This document shows positions 1-6,271 of a DNA stretch of 6,501 nt, one piece after another. The position numbers and the translations under genes were made by a program. The stretch's first letter is position 1, and each line of letters opens with the position of its first letter. The DNA is from Pseudomonadota bacterium (GTDB lineage Bacteria > Pseudomonadota > Gammaproteobacteria > Xanthomonadales > Xanthomonadaceae): contig JAFAFF010000170.1 in assembly GCA_023423605.1 (NCBI GenBank), forward strand, positions 1 through 6,501, written 5' to 3'. Under the pieces are notes generated by a model that saw only the letters and a list, made by a program, of their open reading frames with translations, was not told the DNA's origin and ran no database searches.

Positions 1-5
1 CCGCC

Positions 6-2087
6 ATGCAAGACCAGATCCTTCAAGCCCTGCGTCGCCGCGACGCCGATGAGGCCGTGCAGTTGGCCGAGGCCTGGACCGCCGCCGAACCGCAGCTGGC
101 CCAGGCCCATCGCTGGCATGCCCTGGCGCTGCAGCAGCAGGGCCAGCTGAAGCCGGCCGCCGAACGTCTGCAGCGCGCGCTGACCCTGGCGCCGGACGAC
201 GCCGACCTGCACCTGCAGAACGCCGGCCTGCTGCTCGCCCTGCGCCAGTTCGACGATGCAGGCGCTGCGCTGGAGCGCACCACCGGCCTCAACCCGAACG
301 AACTTTCCGCCTATCTGATGCAGGCGCACCTGGCGCTGTCGCGCAACGATGTGGACGAGGCCGACCGCCAGGCACGCCTGGCGTCGCGCCTGGATGCCGG
401 CCATCCGGAAGTTGCCGCGTTGACCGGCATGGTGGCGCTGCGCCGCGGCGCGCTGGATGAAGCGCTGAAGCAGCTGACTGCCGCCACCGCTGCCCTGCCG
501 GATGATCCTCGCATCCTTTATGCGCTGGGTTTCGCCTACCTGCGCAAGGACATGCTGGCCTTCGCCGAACAGGCGTTCCGCCGCGTGCTGGCGCTGAACC
601 CGAAGATGACCAGCCTGCATGGACTGCTGGTGCAGCTGGCGCTGCGCCAGGACAACCCGTCCGCCGCTTCGGAGATCATCGAACAATCCCTGGCACAGCC
701 CGGCCAGGACACGCTGCCGATGCGCCGCCTGGCCGCACAGCTGGCGCTGCAGTCCGCCCAGCCGCTGCAGGCGCTGGAGCACCTGCGTCCGCTGCTGGCC
801 GCCCATGCCGACGACCGCCAGCTGCTGCAGATGCTGCTGGTGGCCTGGCAGCGCCTGGGACGCGAAGAGCAGGCCCGTGCCGACCTGGATGCCGCGCTGG
901 AAACCAACACCCAGCTGCACGACCTGTGGCTGGCCCGGCTGGCGGTGGAGCCGGTTGGCGGCGCCGGCGCAACGGCCGTGGTGGAACGTTGGCTGGCGGC
1001 GATGCCCGAGCATGTCCCCGCGCTGGAAAGCCGCATGAGCCTGCATGACATGGCCGGTGAGCAGGACGCCGCCGAAGCGGTGGCCGCACGCATCGTGGCG
1101 CTGCAGCCGAACCGGCTGAGCGGCCAGGTGCGGCTGGTGGATGCCTTGCTCGCACGCGATCCGGATGCTGCGGTCGCTCACGTGAAGGGCGTCATCGATG
1201 ACGCGCCGGAAGCCGCCCGTCCGCAGCTGCGCATCTGGCTGGGCGAGATCCAGGACCGTGCCGGCAACCGGGGCGATGCGTTGCGTACCTGGCTGGACCT
1301 GCAGGCCGAACTGGCGCCGCAGCGCCTGCCGCTGCCGCCGCAGGCCAAGGCGCCGCCGAGCTGGCCCGCGCTGGGCAGCGTGCCGGAGGCGAAGGAAGGC
1401 GAGGCGCCGTCGGTGCCGATGTTCCTGTGGGGCGCCCCGGGCTCCGGAGTGGAGCGGGTGGCCACCACGCTGGTGGGTGTTTCGCCGGTGATGCGGACCG
1501 ACCGCTTCTCGCCGAATCCGCCGGACGATGCCTTCCAGAACTATCACACGCTGCAGGACCTGGCGTCGGGCACATTGAGCGCCGAGGCGCTGGTAGCCGG
1601 CTGGCGTGCGCAGCTGGCGCAGCGTGGCCTGGCCAACGACACCGTGATCGATTGGCTGCTGTGGTGGGACAACGCGCTGTTGTGGGCGCTGCGCCCACAG
1701 CTGCCACAGGGGCGCCTGCTGGCCGTGGTGCGCGATCCGCGCGACATGCTGCTGGACTGGATCGCCTATGGTGCGGCGGTGCCGCTGGCCGTTACCTCGC
1801 TCACCGAAGCGGCCGAATGGCTGGCACGTGCGATGACGCAGCTGGCAACACTGCAGGAACAGGATCTGTACCCGCTGATGGTGCTGCGCATCGATGAAGT
1901 GGGCAACGATCCCCGCGCCATGGCCGCGCTGCTGCAGGATGTCTTTGGCGTACGCATCCCGCCGGCGCAGGCGATCGGCACGCCGCGCTTCCCGTCCGGC
2001 CACTGGCGCGCCTATCGTGAAGTGATGTCCAGCGCGTTCGAGCTGCTGGCACCGGTGGCGGTACGCCTGGGCTATCCCGAAGAGTGA
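6..2087 (+). CDS. TPR protein with C-terminal sulfotransferase-like domain
   Basis: The 693-residue product has two parts. Residues about 1-440 are alpha-helical tetratricopeptide-like repeats with the usual spacing of small and aromatic residues and helix-ending 'L.P.D/N' turns, for example near 60-65, 94-97, 163-168 and 196-199. A proline-rich linker (about 441-470) leads to a sulfotransferase-like domain (about 471-690). This has a degenerate 5' phosphosulfate-binding loop, GAPGSG at 476-481, a clear RDPRD at 576-580 after a hydrophobic strand, and a family-like ending with HWRAY at 666-670. TPR-sulfotransferase fusions are a known bacterial family, but few substrates are known. Key PAPS-contact positions look altered here, so activity is doubtful. 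No signal peptide or membrane segment is seen, so it is probably cytoplasmic. The ATG lies 5 bases from the window edge, so its ribosome-binding site cannot be checked and the true start could be further upstream. Confidence 0.85.
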   Translation: MQDQILQALRRRDADEAVQLAEAWTAAEPQLAQAHRWHALALQQQGQLKPAAERLQRALTLAPDDADLHLQNAGLLLALRQFDDAGAALERTTGLNPNELSAYLMQAHLALSRNDVDEADRQARLASRLDAGHPEVAALTGMVALRRGALDEALKQLTAATAALPDDPRILYALGFAYLRKDMLAFAEQAFRRVLALNPKMTSLHGLLVQLALRQDNPSAASEIIEQSLAQPGQDTLPMRRLAAQLALQSAQPLQALEHLRPLLAAHADDRQLLQMLLVAWQRLGREEQARADLDAALETNTQLHDLWLARLAVEPVGGAGATAVVERWLAAMPEHVPALESRMSLHDMAGEQDAAEAVAARIVALQPNRLSGQVRLVDALLARDPDAAVAHVKGVIDDAPEAARPQLRIWLGEIQDRAGNRGDALRTWLDLQAELAPQRLPLPPQAKAPPSWPALGSVPEAKEGEAPSVPMFLWGAPGSGVERVATTLVGVSPVMRTDRFSPNPPDDAFQNYHTLQDLASGTLSAEALVAGWRAQLAQRGLANDTVIDWLLWWDNALLWALRPQLPQGRLLAVVRDPRDMLLDWIAYGAAVPLAVTSLTEAAEWLARAMTQLATLQEQDLYPLMVLRIDEVGNDPRAMAALLQDVFGVRIPPAQAIGTPRFPSGHWRAYREVMSSAFELLAPVAVRLGYPEE

Positions 2088-2093
2088 AGGAGA
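2087..2093 (+). promoter_or_regulatory. Shine-Dalgarno that sets the ybhB-like start
   Basis: AAGGAGA lies 5 nt before the ATG at 2099 and overlaps the last base of the upstream TGA stop. It decides for ATG 2099 over the in-frame GTG at 2084, which would place this motif inside the coding region and add five residues with no family match. Its position suggests translation reinitiation or coupling with the TPR gene. Confidence 0.8.
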
Positions 2094-2098
2094 AACGG

Positions 2099-2707
2099 AT
2101 GCAACTGCACAGCGACAGCCTGCGCAATGGCGCACCGATCGACCGCGAATTCGCCGCGGGCGATGCCAGCGGTTTCGCCCCCGACCGCAATCCACACCTG
2201 GCCTGGAGCGATGTGCCCGAAGGCACCCGTTCCTTCGCCCTGCTGTGCGTGGATCCGGATGTGCCGACGGTGCCGGAGACCGTCGGCCGCACCGACGTCA
2301 CCGTGCCGGTGGAGCAGCCCCGCTGCGATTTCGTGCACTGGGCGATGGCCGACATTCCCGCCGATGTGCGCGAGCTGGCCGCGGGCAACTGCAGCGATGG
2401 TTTCGTGGCCAAGGGCAAGCCCGCACCGGCAGGCCCGGCGGGCAGCCGCCAGGGACTGAACGATTTCACCGGCTGGTTCGCCGGCAATCCGGACATGGCC
2501 GGTGACTACCTGGGGTATGACGGTCCTTACCCGCCATTCAACGACGAGCGCGTGCATCGTTACTTCTTCCGCGTATTCGCGCTGGACGTGGCGATGCTGG
2601 AGCTGCCCTCGCCGTTCACCGCCGCGGATATGCACCGCGCCATGCACGGCCATGTGTTGGCCGAAGCGGCGCTGCATGGCACCTACACCCTGAACCCGGA
2701 CCTGTAG
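2099..2707 (+). CDS. YbhB/YbcL family (PEBP, Raf kinase inhibitor-like) protein
   Basis: The 202-residue product has the phosphatidylethanolamine-binding protein fold signatures. These are DPDVP at 52-56 (the DPDAP-type ligand-pocket motif), HW at 80-81, GYDGPYPP at 139-146, and a conserved histidine at 153 followed by the YFFRVFALD strand at 155-163. No signal peptide is visible, so it should be cytoplasmic. E. coli YbhB is about 158 residues; the extra length sits around 57-77 and 104-137, and longer forms like this exist in the family. The biochemical role of bacterial members is unsettled. The gene follows the TPR gene by 11 bp, so the two are probably co-transcribed, but the context does not reveal a function. 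The stop codon TAG (2705-2707) is part of the GTAG end of a SMAG repeat. Family assignment is firm; no specific gene name is justified. Confidence 0.92.
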   Translation: MQLHSDSLRNGAPIDREFAAGDASGFAPDRNPHLAWSDVPEGTRSFALLCVDPDVPTVPETVGRTDVTVPVEQPRCDFVHWAMADIPADVRELAAGNCSDGFVAKGKPAPAGPAGSRQGLNDFTGWFAGNPDMAGDYLGYDGPYPPFNDERVHRYFFRVFALDVAMLELPSPFTAADMHRAMHGHVLAEAALHGTYTLNPDL

Positions 2708-2763
2708 AGCCGGGCTCTGCCCGGCTGGGGTTTGCCGTGCAGCGGGGCAGAGCCCCGCTCTAC
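2704..2763. repeat. SMAG (GTAG-type REP) dimer, copy 1
   Basis: This 60-bp element starts with GTAG and ends with its complement CTAC. The left unit (2704-2726) is GTAG plus an 8-bp stem, AGCCGGGC/GCCCGGCT, with loop TCT. The right unit (2741-2763) is an inverted version with a perfect 8-bp stem, AGCGGGGC/GCCCCGCT, loop AGA, then CTAC. A 14-nt spacer (2727-2740) separates them. The GTAG end plus short GC-rich hairpin, in head-to-head pairs, matches the published Stenotrophomonas SMAG elements, which are REP-like repeats thought to be mobilised by RAYT-type transposases. The hairpins lie between two convergent genes and could protect mRNA 3' ends or terminate transcription from both sides. They lack U-tracts, so the terminator role is inferred. 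Confidence 0.92.
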
Positions 2764-2774
2764 GTGACGCCCGG

Positions 2775-2834
2775 GTAGAGCCGGGCTCTGCCCGGCTGGG
2801 GTTTGCCGCGCAGCGGGCCAGAGCCCCGCTCTAC
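2775..2834. repeat. SMAG (GTAG-type REP) dimer, copy 2
   Basis: This second 60-bp copy lies in the same orientation, 11 bp after copy 1, and is identical to it at 58 of 60 positions. The differences are T2738 versus C2809 in the spacer and G2747 versus C2818 in the right stem. The second change puts a C:C mismatch into an otherwise perfect 8-bp hairpin (2812-2819 with 2823-2830). The terminal CTAC (2831-2834), read on the minus strand, is GTAG and contains the TAG stop of the lipoprotein gene. The two copies with their 11-bp spacer account for the whole interval between the convergent genes. Confidence 0.92.
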
Positions 2835-3652
2835 TTCTCGATGGCGGATTCGACCACCATGTCCAGCACGTACGCGCGCGAGGACGCATCGGCCGGCGGA
2901 TTCTTCACGGCGAAGCGCTTCACGCGCAGCACGTTGCGCACGCCGTCTTCATGGTCATAGCCTTCGATGGCGTCGTAGAAGTTCTGGAAGTCGCCTGGCT
3001 CGCCCTGCTTGATGCCGTTCTCGTCGAAGCGGACCTCGCGTACCTGCAGGCACTGCTTGTCCTTGATCAACGGGTGCGGGCAGGGCCGGGTGCGTGCCGC
3101 CACTTCCAGGAACACGGTTTCTCCCGGGCCGCCGTAGCGGGTTTCCGCGGTCGCTTCCGGAACGAAGACCAGCACGTCGTTGTTGGCGGTATGCAGCGTC
3201 AGCTCGCCATTTCCGGCCACCTCGGCATGCAATGGTCCCTTCAGCCGGCTGCCCACCGCGTCATCCAGCGCCATCACCGCCGCATCGCTGCAGGCCATCT
3301 CGGTGGAAGCCAACGGCGTGACGGTGAGCGTGCTGCCATCCAGCTGGTAGCCGCCGCCCATGCGGTTGCAGGTGTTGGAGACCGACACCCGGCCGTCGGT
3401 GAAGTCCAGAGTGACCGGTTTGTCTTCGCGTGCGAACAGCGCCGGGATGCGCCTGCCGTCCGCATCGGTGGCATCGCGCAGCTTCCAGTGCTGGCCCTGC
3501 AGCCGCTGCGCCTGCAGATGCTGCTGGGTCTTCAGCGCGGCAGCGGCCGCCGGTGCCGGTGCGAGGTCATCGCTGCTGCCGGCAGGTGCCGGATTCTGGC
3601 CGCAGGCAGCCAGCAGCGCCAGCGGAAGGGAAAGCATCAACACGCGTTTCAT
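2831..3652 (-). CDS. META and DUF4377 domain-containing lipoprotein
   Basis: The 273-residue product starts with a lipoprotein signal peptide: MKR, a hydrophobic stretch (4-16), and lipobox LAAC with the lipidated cysteine at 17. The next residue is glycine, so no inner-membrane retention aspartate is present and an outer-membrane location is likely. After an Ala/Pro-rich linker (about 20-50), residues about 52-163 form a META domain of the HslJ type, with NTCNR at 93-97 and the TEMAC motif at 117-121. Cys95 and Cys121 could form a disulfide. Residues about 180-268 match DUF4377, with Cys191, Cys201 in CLQVRE, and FYDAIEGYDHEDG at 225-237. Proteins with this pair of domains are known by domain name only; HslJ itself is linked to heat and novobiocin resistance. 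AAGGAG (3659-3664) lies 6 nt before the ATG, supporting the start. The gene is downstream of uppP on the same strand. Confidence 0.9.
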   Translation of the reverse strand: MKRVLMLSLPLALLAACGQNPAPAGSSDDLAPAPAAAAALKTQQHLQAQRLQGQHWKLRDATDADGRRIPALFAREDKPVTLDFTDGRVSVSNTCNRMGGGYQLDGSTLTVTPLASTEMACSDAAVMALDDAVGSRLKGPLHAEVAGNGELTLHTANNDVLVFVPEATAETRYGGPGETVFLEVAARTRPCPHPLIKDKQCLQVREVRFDENGIKQGEPGDFQNFYDAIEGYDHEDGVRNVLRVKRFAVKNPPADASSRAYVLDMVVESAIEK

Positions 3653-3692
3653 GGAAGTCTCCTTGGGTGACAGGGAGCAGTAACGGATGAAT

Positions 3693-3710
3693 CCGGACGG
3701 TGGGGTCCGG
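3693..3710 (-). terminator. Hairpin between uppP and the lipoprotein gene (possible weak terminator or attenuator)
   Basis: CCGGAC (3693-3698) and GTCCGG (3705-3710) form a perfect 6-bp inverted repeat with a 6-nt loop, in the 72-bp gap after the uppP stop. On the minus strand it is followed by ATTCATCC rather than a run of U, so it is not a textbook intrinsic terminator. It could lower read-through from uppP or stabilise the uppP 3' end. Confidence 0.35.
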
Positions 3711-3724
3711 CGTGCCGCCTTCGT

Positions 3725-4519
3725 TCAGTTGCCGGCCGGCAACCACAGCAGCAGTGCCGCGCCCAGCGCGATGCGATAGAAGGCGAAGGCGGTGAAGCGG
3801 TGGGACTTGATGTAACCCAGCAACCACTTCACTACGACGAAGCCGGTGACGACCGCGGCAACGAAGGCCACGCTGACGTCGGTCCAGTTCTCGCTGGCCA
3901 GTCTGCCGTCCTTGGCCAGTTCCAGGAACGCGTAGGCACTGGCAGCGAACATGGTGGGAATGCCGACCAGGAACACGAACTCGGTGGCTGCGGCGCGACG
4001 GCTCAGGCCCAGCAGCATCGCCAGGAAGATCGCCGAAGCCGAGCGCGAAGTACCGGGGAACACGCCAGCCACCACCTGCGCGATGCCCACGCCGATGGCC
4101 ACGGTCCAGGTCACCTGGTCGCGGTCCGGCAGGCGCGCGGTATAGGCCTCCACCAGCAGCATCCAGATGCCGCCGATGATCAGCGCCCAGGCCACCGGGC
4201 TGACGGTCTCGGGCAATTCCCAGCCCGCCAGCCGCACCGGCAGGCCCACCACCGCGGTTACCAGGAAGGCGGTGCCGAGCTTGAGCACGTAATCACGGTG
4301 TTCGCGCTGGTGCAGACCGGTGGCCAGCGTCCACAGGCGCTGCCGGAACACCAGGGTGATGGCCAGGATGGCACCGGCCTGGATGATGATGTTGAAAAAA
4401 TCCGAGCGCGCGCCCAGCCAATGCTGGGCGATGAGCAGATGCCCGGTGCTGGAGATCGGCAGGAACTCGGTAAGGCCTTCAAGAATGCCCAGCAGCAGGG
4501 CGGAGAGCAGGTCGGACAT
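3725..4519 (-). CDS. uppP: Undecaprenyl-diphosphatase (UppP/BacA family)
   Basis: UppP dephosphorylates undecaprenyl diphosphate to undecaprenyl phosphate, the lipid carrier for peptidoglycan and O-antigen precursors. It acts in the inner membrane with its active site facing the periplasm, and extra copies give bacitracin resistance. The 264-residue product is close to the family length (E. coli 273). It opens with the first family motif, LEGLTEFLPISSTGHLL, giving Glu14, Glu18, Ser24 and His27. The second motif, PGTSRS, is at 155-160, with Arg159 matching the essential arginine. Hydrophobic segments lie near 41-58, 80-97, 107-126, 137-154, 183-198, 216-237 and 244-261. The ATG at 4519 is chosen because the family N-terminus begins exactly there; the in-frame ATG at 4606 adds 29 unrelated residues. 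No good Shine-Dalgarno precedes 4519. The residues after PGTSRS are ASA rather than the common GAT. The gene is divergent from glnA. Confidence 0.95.
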   Translation of the reverse strand: MSDLLSALLLGILEGLTEFLPISSTGHLLIAQHWLGARSDFFNIIIQAGAILAITLVFRQRLWTLATGLHQREHRDYVLKLGTAFLVTAVVGLPVRLAGWELPETVSPVAWALIIGGIWMLLVEAYTARLPDRDQVTWTVAIGVGIAQVVAGVFPGTSRSASAIFLAMLLGLSRRAAATEFVFLVGIPTMFAASAYAFLELAKDGRLASENWTDVSVAFVAAVVTGFVVVKWLLGYIKSHRFTAFAFYRIALGAALLLWLPAGN

Positions 4520-4576
4520 GGTCGGGGGGCAGGCGATGGAAGGCGGAGTAGCGAGGAAGCATAGACCATCCGTGCG

Positions 4577-4593
4577 CGCACCAAAGCAGGGCG
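4577..4593 (+). promoter_or_regulatory. Possible weak second NtrC site
   Basis: CGCACC-AAAGC-AGGGCG matches the TGCACC-N5-GGTGCA pattern at 8 of 12 positions, mostly in the left half. Its centre lies 29 bp upstream of the stronger site, close to three helical turns, as with the paired NtrC enhancer sites of enteric glnA. The right half is poor, so this is a suggestion only. Confidence 0.3.
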
Positions 4594-4611
4594 TGCATCG
4601 AGCCATGCACC
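4592..4611. repeat. Inverted repeat CGTGCA-N8-TGCACC upstream of glnA
   Basis: CGTGCA (4592-4597) and TGCACC (4606-4611) flank an 8-nt spacer. The inner GTGCAT/ATGCAC arms are perfectly complementary over 6 bp (4593-4598 with 4605-4610). The right arm is shared with the left half of the NtrC site. The same CGTGCA-N8-TGCAC arrangement occurs upstream of the P-II gene at 6323-6342. Confidence 0.6.
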
Positions 4612-4622
4612 ATCCGGGTGCG
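4606..4622 (+). promoter_or_regulatory. NtrC-type enhancer site of glnA
   Basis: TGCACC-ATCCG-GGTGCG matches the NtrC consensus TGCACC-N5-GGTGCA at 11 of 12 arm positions; only the last base differs. Its centre is about 98 bp upstream of the start site predicted from the sigma-54 promoter. That is the distance range of the strong NtrC sites at enteric glnAp2. Phosphorylated NtrC bound here would activate sigma-54 polymerase by DNA looping when nitrogen is limiting. The site call is based on the motif match and context. Confidence 0.8.
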
Positions 4623-4657
4623 TGGCTGGCCGTCCCTTGCTACCAGCTACCCATGAA

Positions 4658-4670
4658 AATCAACAACTTG
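4658..4670 (+). promoter_or_regulatory. IHF binding site between enhancer and promoter
   Basis: AATCAACAACTTG fits the IHF consensus WATCAA-N4-TTR at every defined position. It sits in a short A-rich patch that stands out in this GC-rich region. It lies between the NtrC site and the -24 element, about 48 bp upstream of the predicted start site. That is where IHF usually bends DNA to bring an enhancer-bound activator to sigma-54 polymerase. Confidence 0.75.
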
Positions 4671-4684
4671 TGAGGCCGGTACGG

Positions 4685-4701
4685 TTGGCACGGGGATTGC
4701 T
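4685..4701 (+). promoter_or_regulatory. Sigma-54 (RpoN) -24/-12 promoter of glnA
   Basis: TTGGCACGGGGATTGCT matches the sigma-54 consensus TTGGCACG-N4-TTGCW fully. The invariant GG (4687-4688) and GC (4699-4700) are exactly 10 bp apart. Transcription should start near 4712, giving a leader of about 31 nt with GAGG at 4730-4733, 9 nt before the glnA ATG. Together with the upstream NtrC and IHF sites this indicates nitrogen-regulated expression of glnA. Confidence 0.93.
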
Positions 4702-4742
4702 CTGTCATCCACAGGCATTCATCCCATCCGAGGTTTCACCCG

Positions 4743-6152
4743 ATGTCCGTGGAAAACGTTGAGAAGCTGATCAAGGACAACCAGATCGAGTTCGTCGACC
4801 TGCGTTTCGTCGACATGCGTGGCGTGGAACAGCACGTCACCTTCCCGGTCAGCATCGTCGAACCGGCGCTGTTCGAAGAGGGCAAGATGTTCGACGGCAG
4901 CTCCATCGCCGGCTGGAAGGGCATCAACGAATCGGACATGGTGCTGCTGCCGGATCCCGCCAGCGCCTATGTGGATCCGTTCTATGCCGACCCGACCCTG
5001 GTCATCAGCTGCGACATTCTCGATCCGGCCACCATGCAGGCCTATGGCCGCTGCCCGCGCGGCATCGCCAAGCGCGCCGAGGCCTACCTGAAGTCCTCCG
5101 GCATCGCCGAGCAGGCTTTCTTCGGCCCCGAGCCGGAATTCTTCATCTTCGATTCGGTCCGCTTCGCCAATGAAATGGGCAACACCTTCTTCAAGGTGGA
5201 TTCCGAAGAGGCAGCCTGGAACAGTGGTGCCAAGCTGGAAGGCACCAACAGCGGCTACCGGCCGGGCGTGAAGGGCGGCTACTTCCCGGTGCCGCCGACC
5301 GATTCGCTGCACGATCTGCGTGCGGAAATGTGCAAGACCCTGGAACAGGTCGGCATCGAAGTGGAAGTGCAGCACCATGAGGTGGCCACCGCCGGCCAGT
5401 GCGAGATCGGCACCAAGTTCAGCACCCTGGTGCAGAAGGCCGACGAACTGCTGCGCATGAAGTACGTGATCAAGAACGTCGCGCACCGCAACGGCAAGAC
5501 CGCCACCTTCATGCCCAAGCCGATCGTCGGCGACAACGGCAGCGGCATGCACGTGCACCAGTCGCTGTCCAAGGGCGGTGCGAACCTGTTTTCCGGCGAC
5601 GGCTACGGTGGCCTGAGCCAGCTGGCGCTGTGGTACATCGGCGGCATCTTCAAGCACGCCCGCGCCATCAATGCCTTCGCCAACGCCGGCACCAACAGCT
5701 ACAAGCGCCTGGTGCCGGGTTTTGAAGCGCCGGTGATGCTGGCCTACTCGGCGCGCAACCGTTCGGCGTCCTGCCGCATCCCGTGGGTGTCCAACCCGAA
5801 GGCGCGTCGCATCGAAATGCGTTTCCCGGACCCGATCCAGTCCGGCTACCTGACCTTCACCGTGCTGATGATGGCCGGCCTGGACGGCATCAAGAACCAG
5901 ATCGACCCGGGCGCACCGAGCGACAAGGACCTGTACGACCTGCCGCCGGAAGAAGAGAAGCTGATCCCGCAGGTCTGTTCCTCGCTGGACCAGGCACTGG
6001 AAGCGCTGGACAAGGACCGTGAGTTCCTGAAGGCCGGCGGGGTGATGACCGACGACTTCATCGACGGCTACATCGCGCTGAAGATGCAGGAAGTGACGAA
6101 GTTCCGCGCCGCCACGCACCCGCTGGAATACCAGCTGTACTACGCCAACTGA
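4743..6152 (+). CDS. glnA: Type I glutamine synthetase (ammonia assimilation)
   Basis: Glutamine synthetase joins ammonia to glutamate using ATP, forming glutamine; the enzyme is a cytoplasmic dodecamer. The 469 residues equal the length of E. coli GlnA. Signatures appear in order: DGSSIAGW at 51-58; the metal and glutamate-binding segment FGPEPEF at 127-133; the ATP-site motif [16 protein letters not shown] at 259-274; the glutamate flap region around 319-330; NRSASCRIP at 339-347; and DLYDLPPEE at 396-404. Tyr398 in the last motif is the adenylylation target of the GlnE-controlled beta-type enzymes, so activity should be tuned by adenylylation. The ATG at 4743 follows GAGG by 9 nt and matches the family N-terminus. 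Expression is probably driven by the sigma-54/NtrC/IHF module just upstream. The P-II gene downstream belongs to the same regulatory circuit. All catalytic motifs look intact. Confidence 0.98.
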   Translation: MSVENVEKLIKDNQIEFVDLRFVDMRGVEQHVTFPVSIVEPALFEEGKMFDGSSIAGWKGINESDMVLLPDPASAYVDPFYADPTLVISCDILDPATMQAYGRCPRGIAKRAEAYLKSSGIAEQAFFGPEPEFFIFDSVRFANEMGNTFFKVDSEEAAWNSGAKLEGTNSGYRPGVKGGYFPVPPTDSLHDLRAEMCKTLEQVGIEVEVQHHEVATAGQCEIGTKFSTLVQKADELLRMKYVIKNVAHRNGKTATFMPKPIVGDNGSGMHVHQSLSKGGANLFSGDGYGGLSQLALWYIGGIFKHARAINAFANAGTNSYKRLVPGFEAPVMLAYSARNRSASCRIPWVSNPKARRIEMRFPDPIQSGYLTFTVLMMAGLDGIKNQIDPGAPSDKDLYDLPPEEEKLIPQVCSSLDQALEALDKDREFLKAGGVMTDDFIDGYIALKMQEVTKFRAATHPLEYQLYYAN

Positions 6153-6160
6153 GCACGCGC

Positions 6161-6210
6161 GGCGATGGCGGAGGACCTCCCTCCCACCTCCGTCATCGCC
6201 GTTTCTTCTC
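6161..6210 (+). terminator. Rho-independent terminator of glnA
   Basis: GGCGATGGCGGAGG (6161-6174) pairs with CCTCCGTCATCGCC (6187-6200) to give a 14-bp stem containing one G-U pair, with a 12-nt loop. It is followed directly by the T-rich GTTTCTTCTC. It starts 9 bp after the glnA stop, so most glnA transcripts should end here. The P-II gene would then depend on read-through or its own promoter. Confidence 0.88.
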
Positions 6211-6227
6211 CGGCTGGGGAGCCGGAG
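6208..6227 (+). repeat. Perfect hairpin after the glnA terminator
   Basis: CTCCGGCT (6208-6215) and AGCCGGAG (6220-6227) form a perfect 8-bp stem with a GGGG loop. It begins inside the T-rich tail of the glnA terminator. The two stems could therefore be alternative folds or a two-part termination zone. No U-tract follows it. Confidence 0.7.
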
Positions 6228-6238
6228 CGGAAGACAGC

Positions 6239-6271
6239 CCGCCGGGTCGCCGGATATCCGGCTCCCGGCGG
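6239..6271. repeat. Nested palindrome in the glnA-glnK spacer
   Basis: The core GCCGGATATCCGGC (6249-6262) is a perfect 14-bp palindrome. It is enclosed by a second perfect 8-bp inverted repeat, CCGCCGGG (6239-6246) with CCCGGCGG (6264-6271), with only 2 and 1 nt between the layers. It could be a dimeric protein operator, a cruciform or a strong RNA hairpin. It lacks the GTAG ends of the SMAG repeats at 2704-2834. Function unknown. Confidence 0.7.

Noticed and set aside
2072..2677. 201-codon minus-strand frame opposite the YbhB-like gene
   Set aside because: The plus-strand frame has clear PEBP motifs and a strong Shine-Dalgarno. The antisense product resembles nothing known.
2704..2834. CRISPR-like repeat array
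   Set aside because: There are only two units, each internally palindromic with GTAG ends, and no unique spacers of regular length. SMAG/REP-type repeats explain them fully.
2951..3670. 239-codon plus-strand frame opposite the META/DUF4377 gene
   Set aside because: It is a shadow of a well-supported lipoprotein gene on the other strand, with no domain and no better start signal.
4558..4563. Possible sigma-70 -10 box TATGCT (minus strand) for uppP
   Set aside because: Only 4 of 6 bases match, and no acceptable -35 box was found 16-18 bp upstream.
3800..4564. 254-codon plus-strand frame opposite uppP
   Set aside because: It is antisense to a clear membrane protein. The product is mostly H, Q, G, D and R with no domain, typical of the complement of hydrophobic codons.
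4653..4673. Tiny frame MKINNL followed by TGA, upstream of glnA (leader peptide?)
   Set aside because: It lies upstream of the predicted sigma-54 start site at about 4712, so it would not be in that transcript. It has no ribosome-binding site, and the A-rich patch is better explained as the IHF site.
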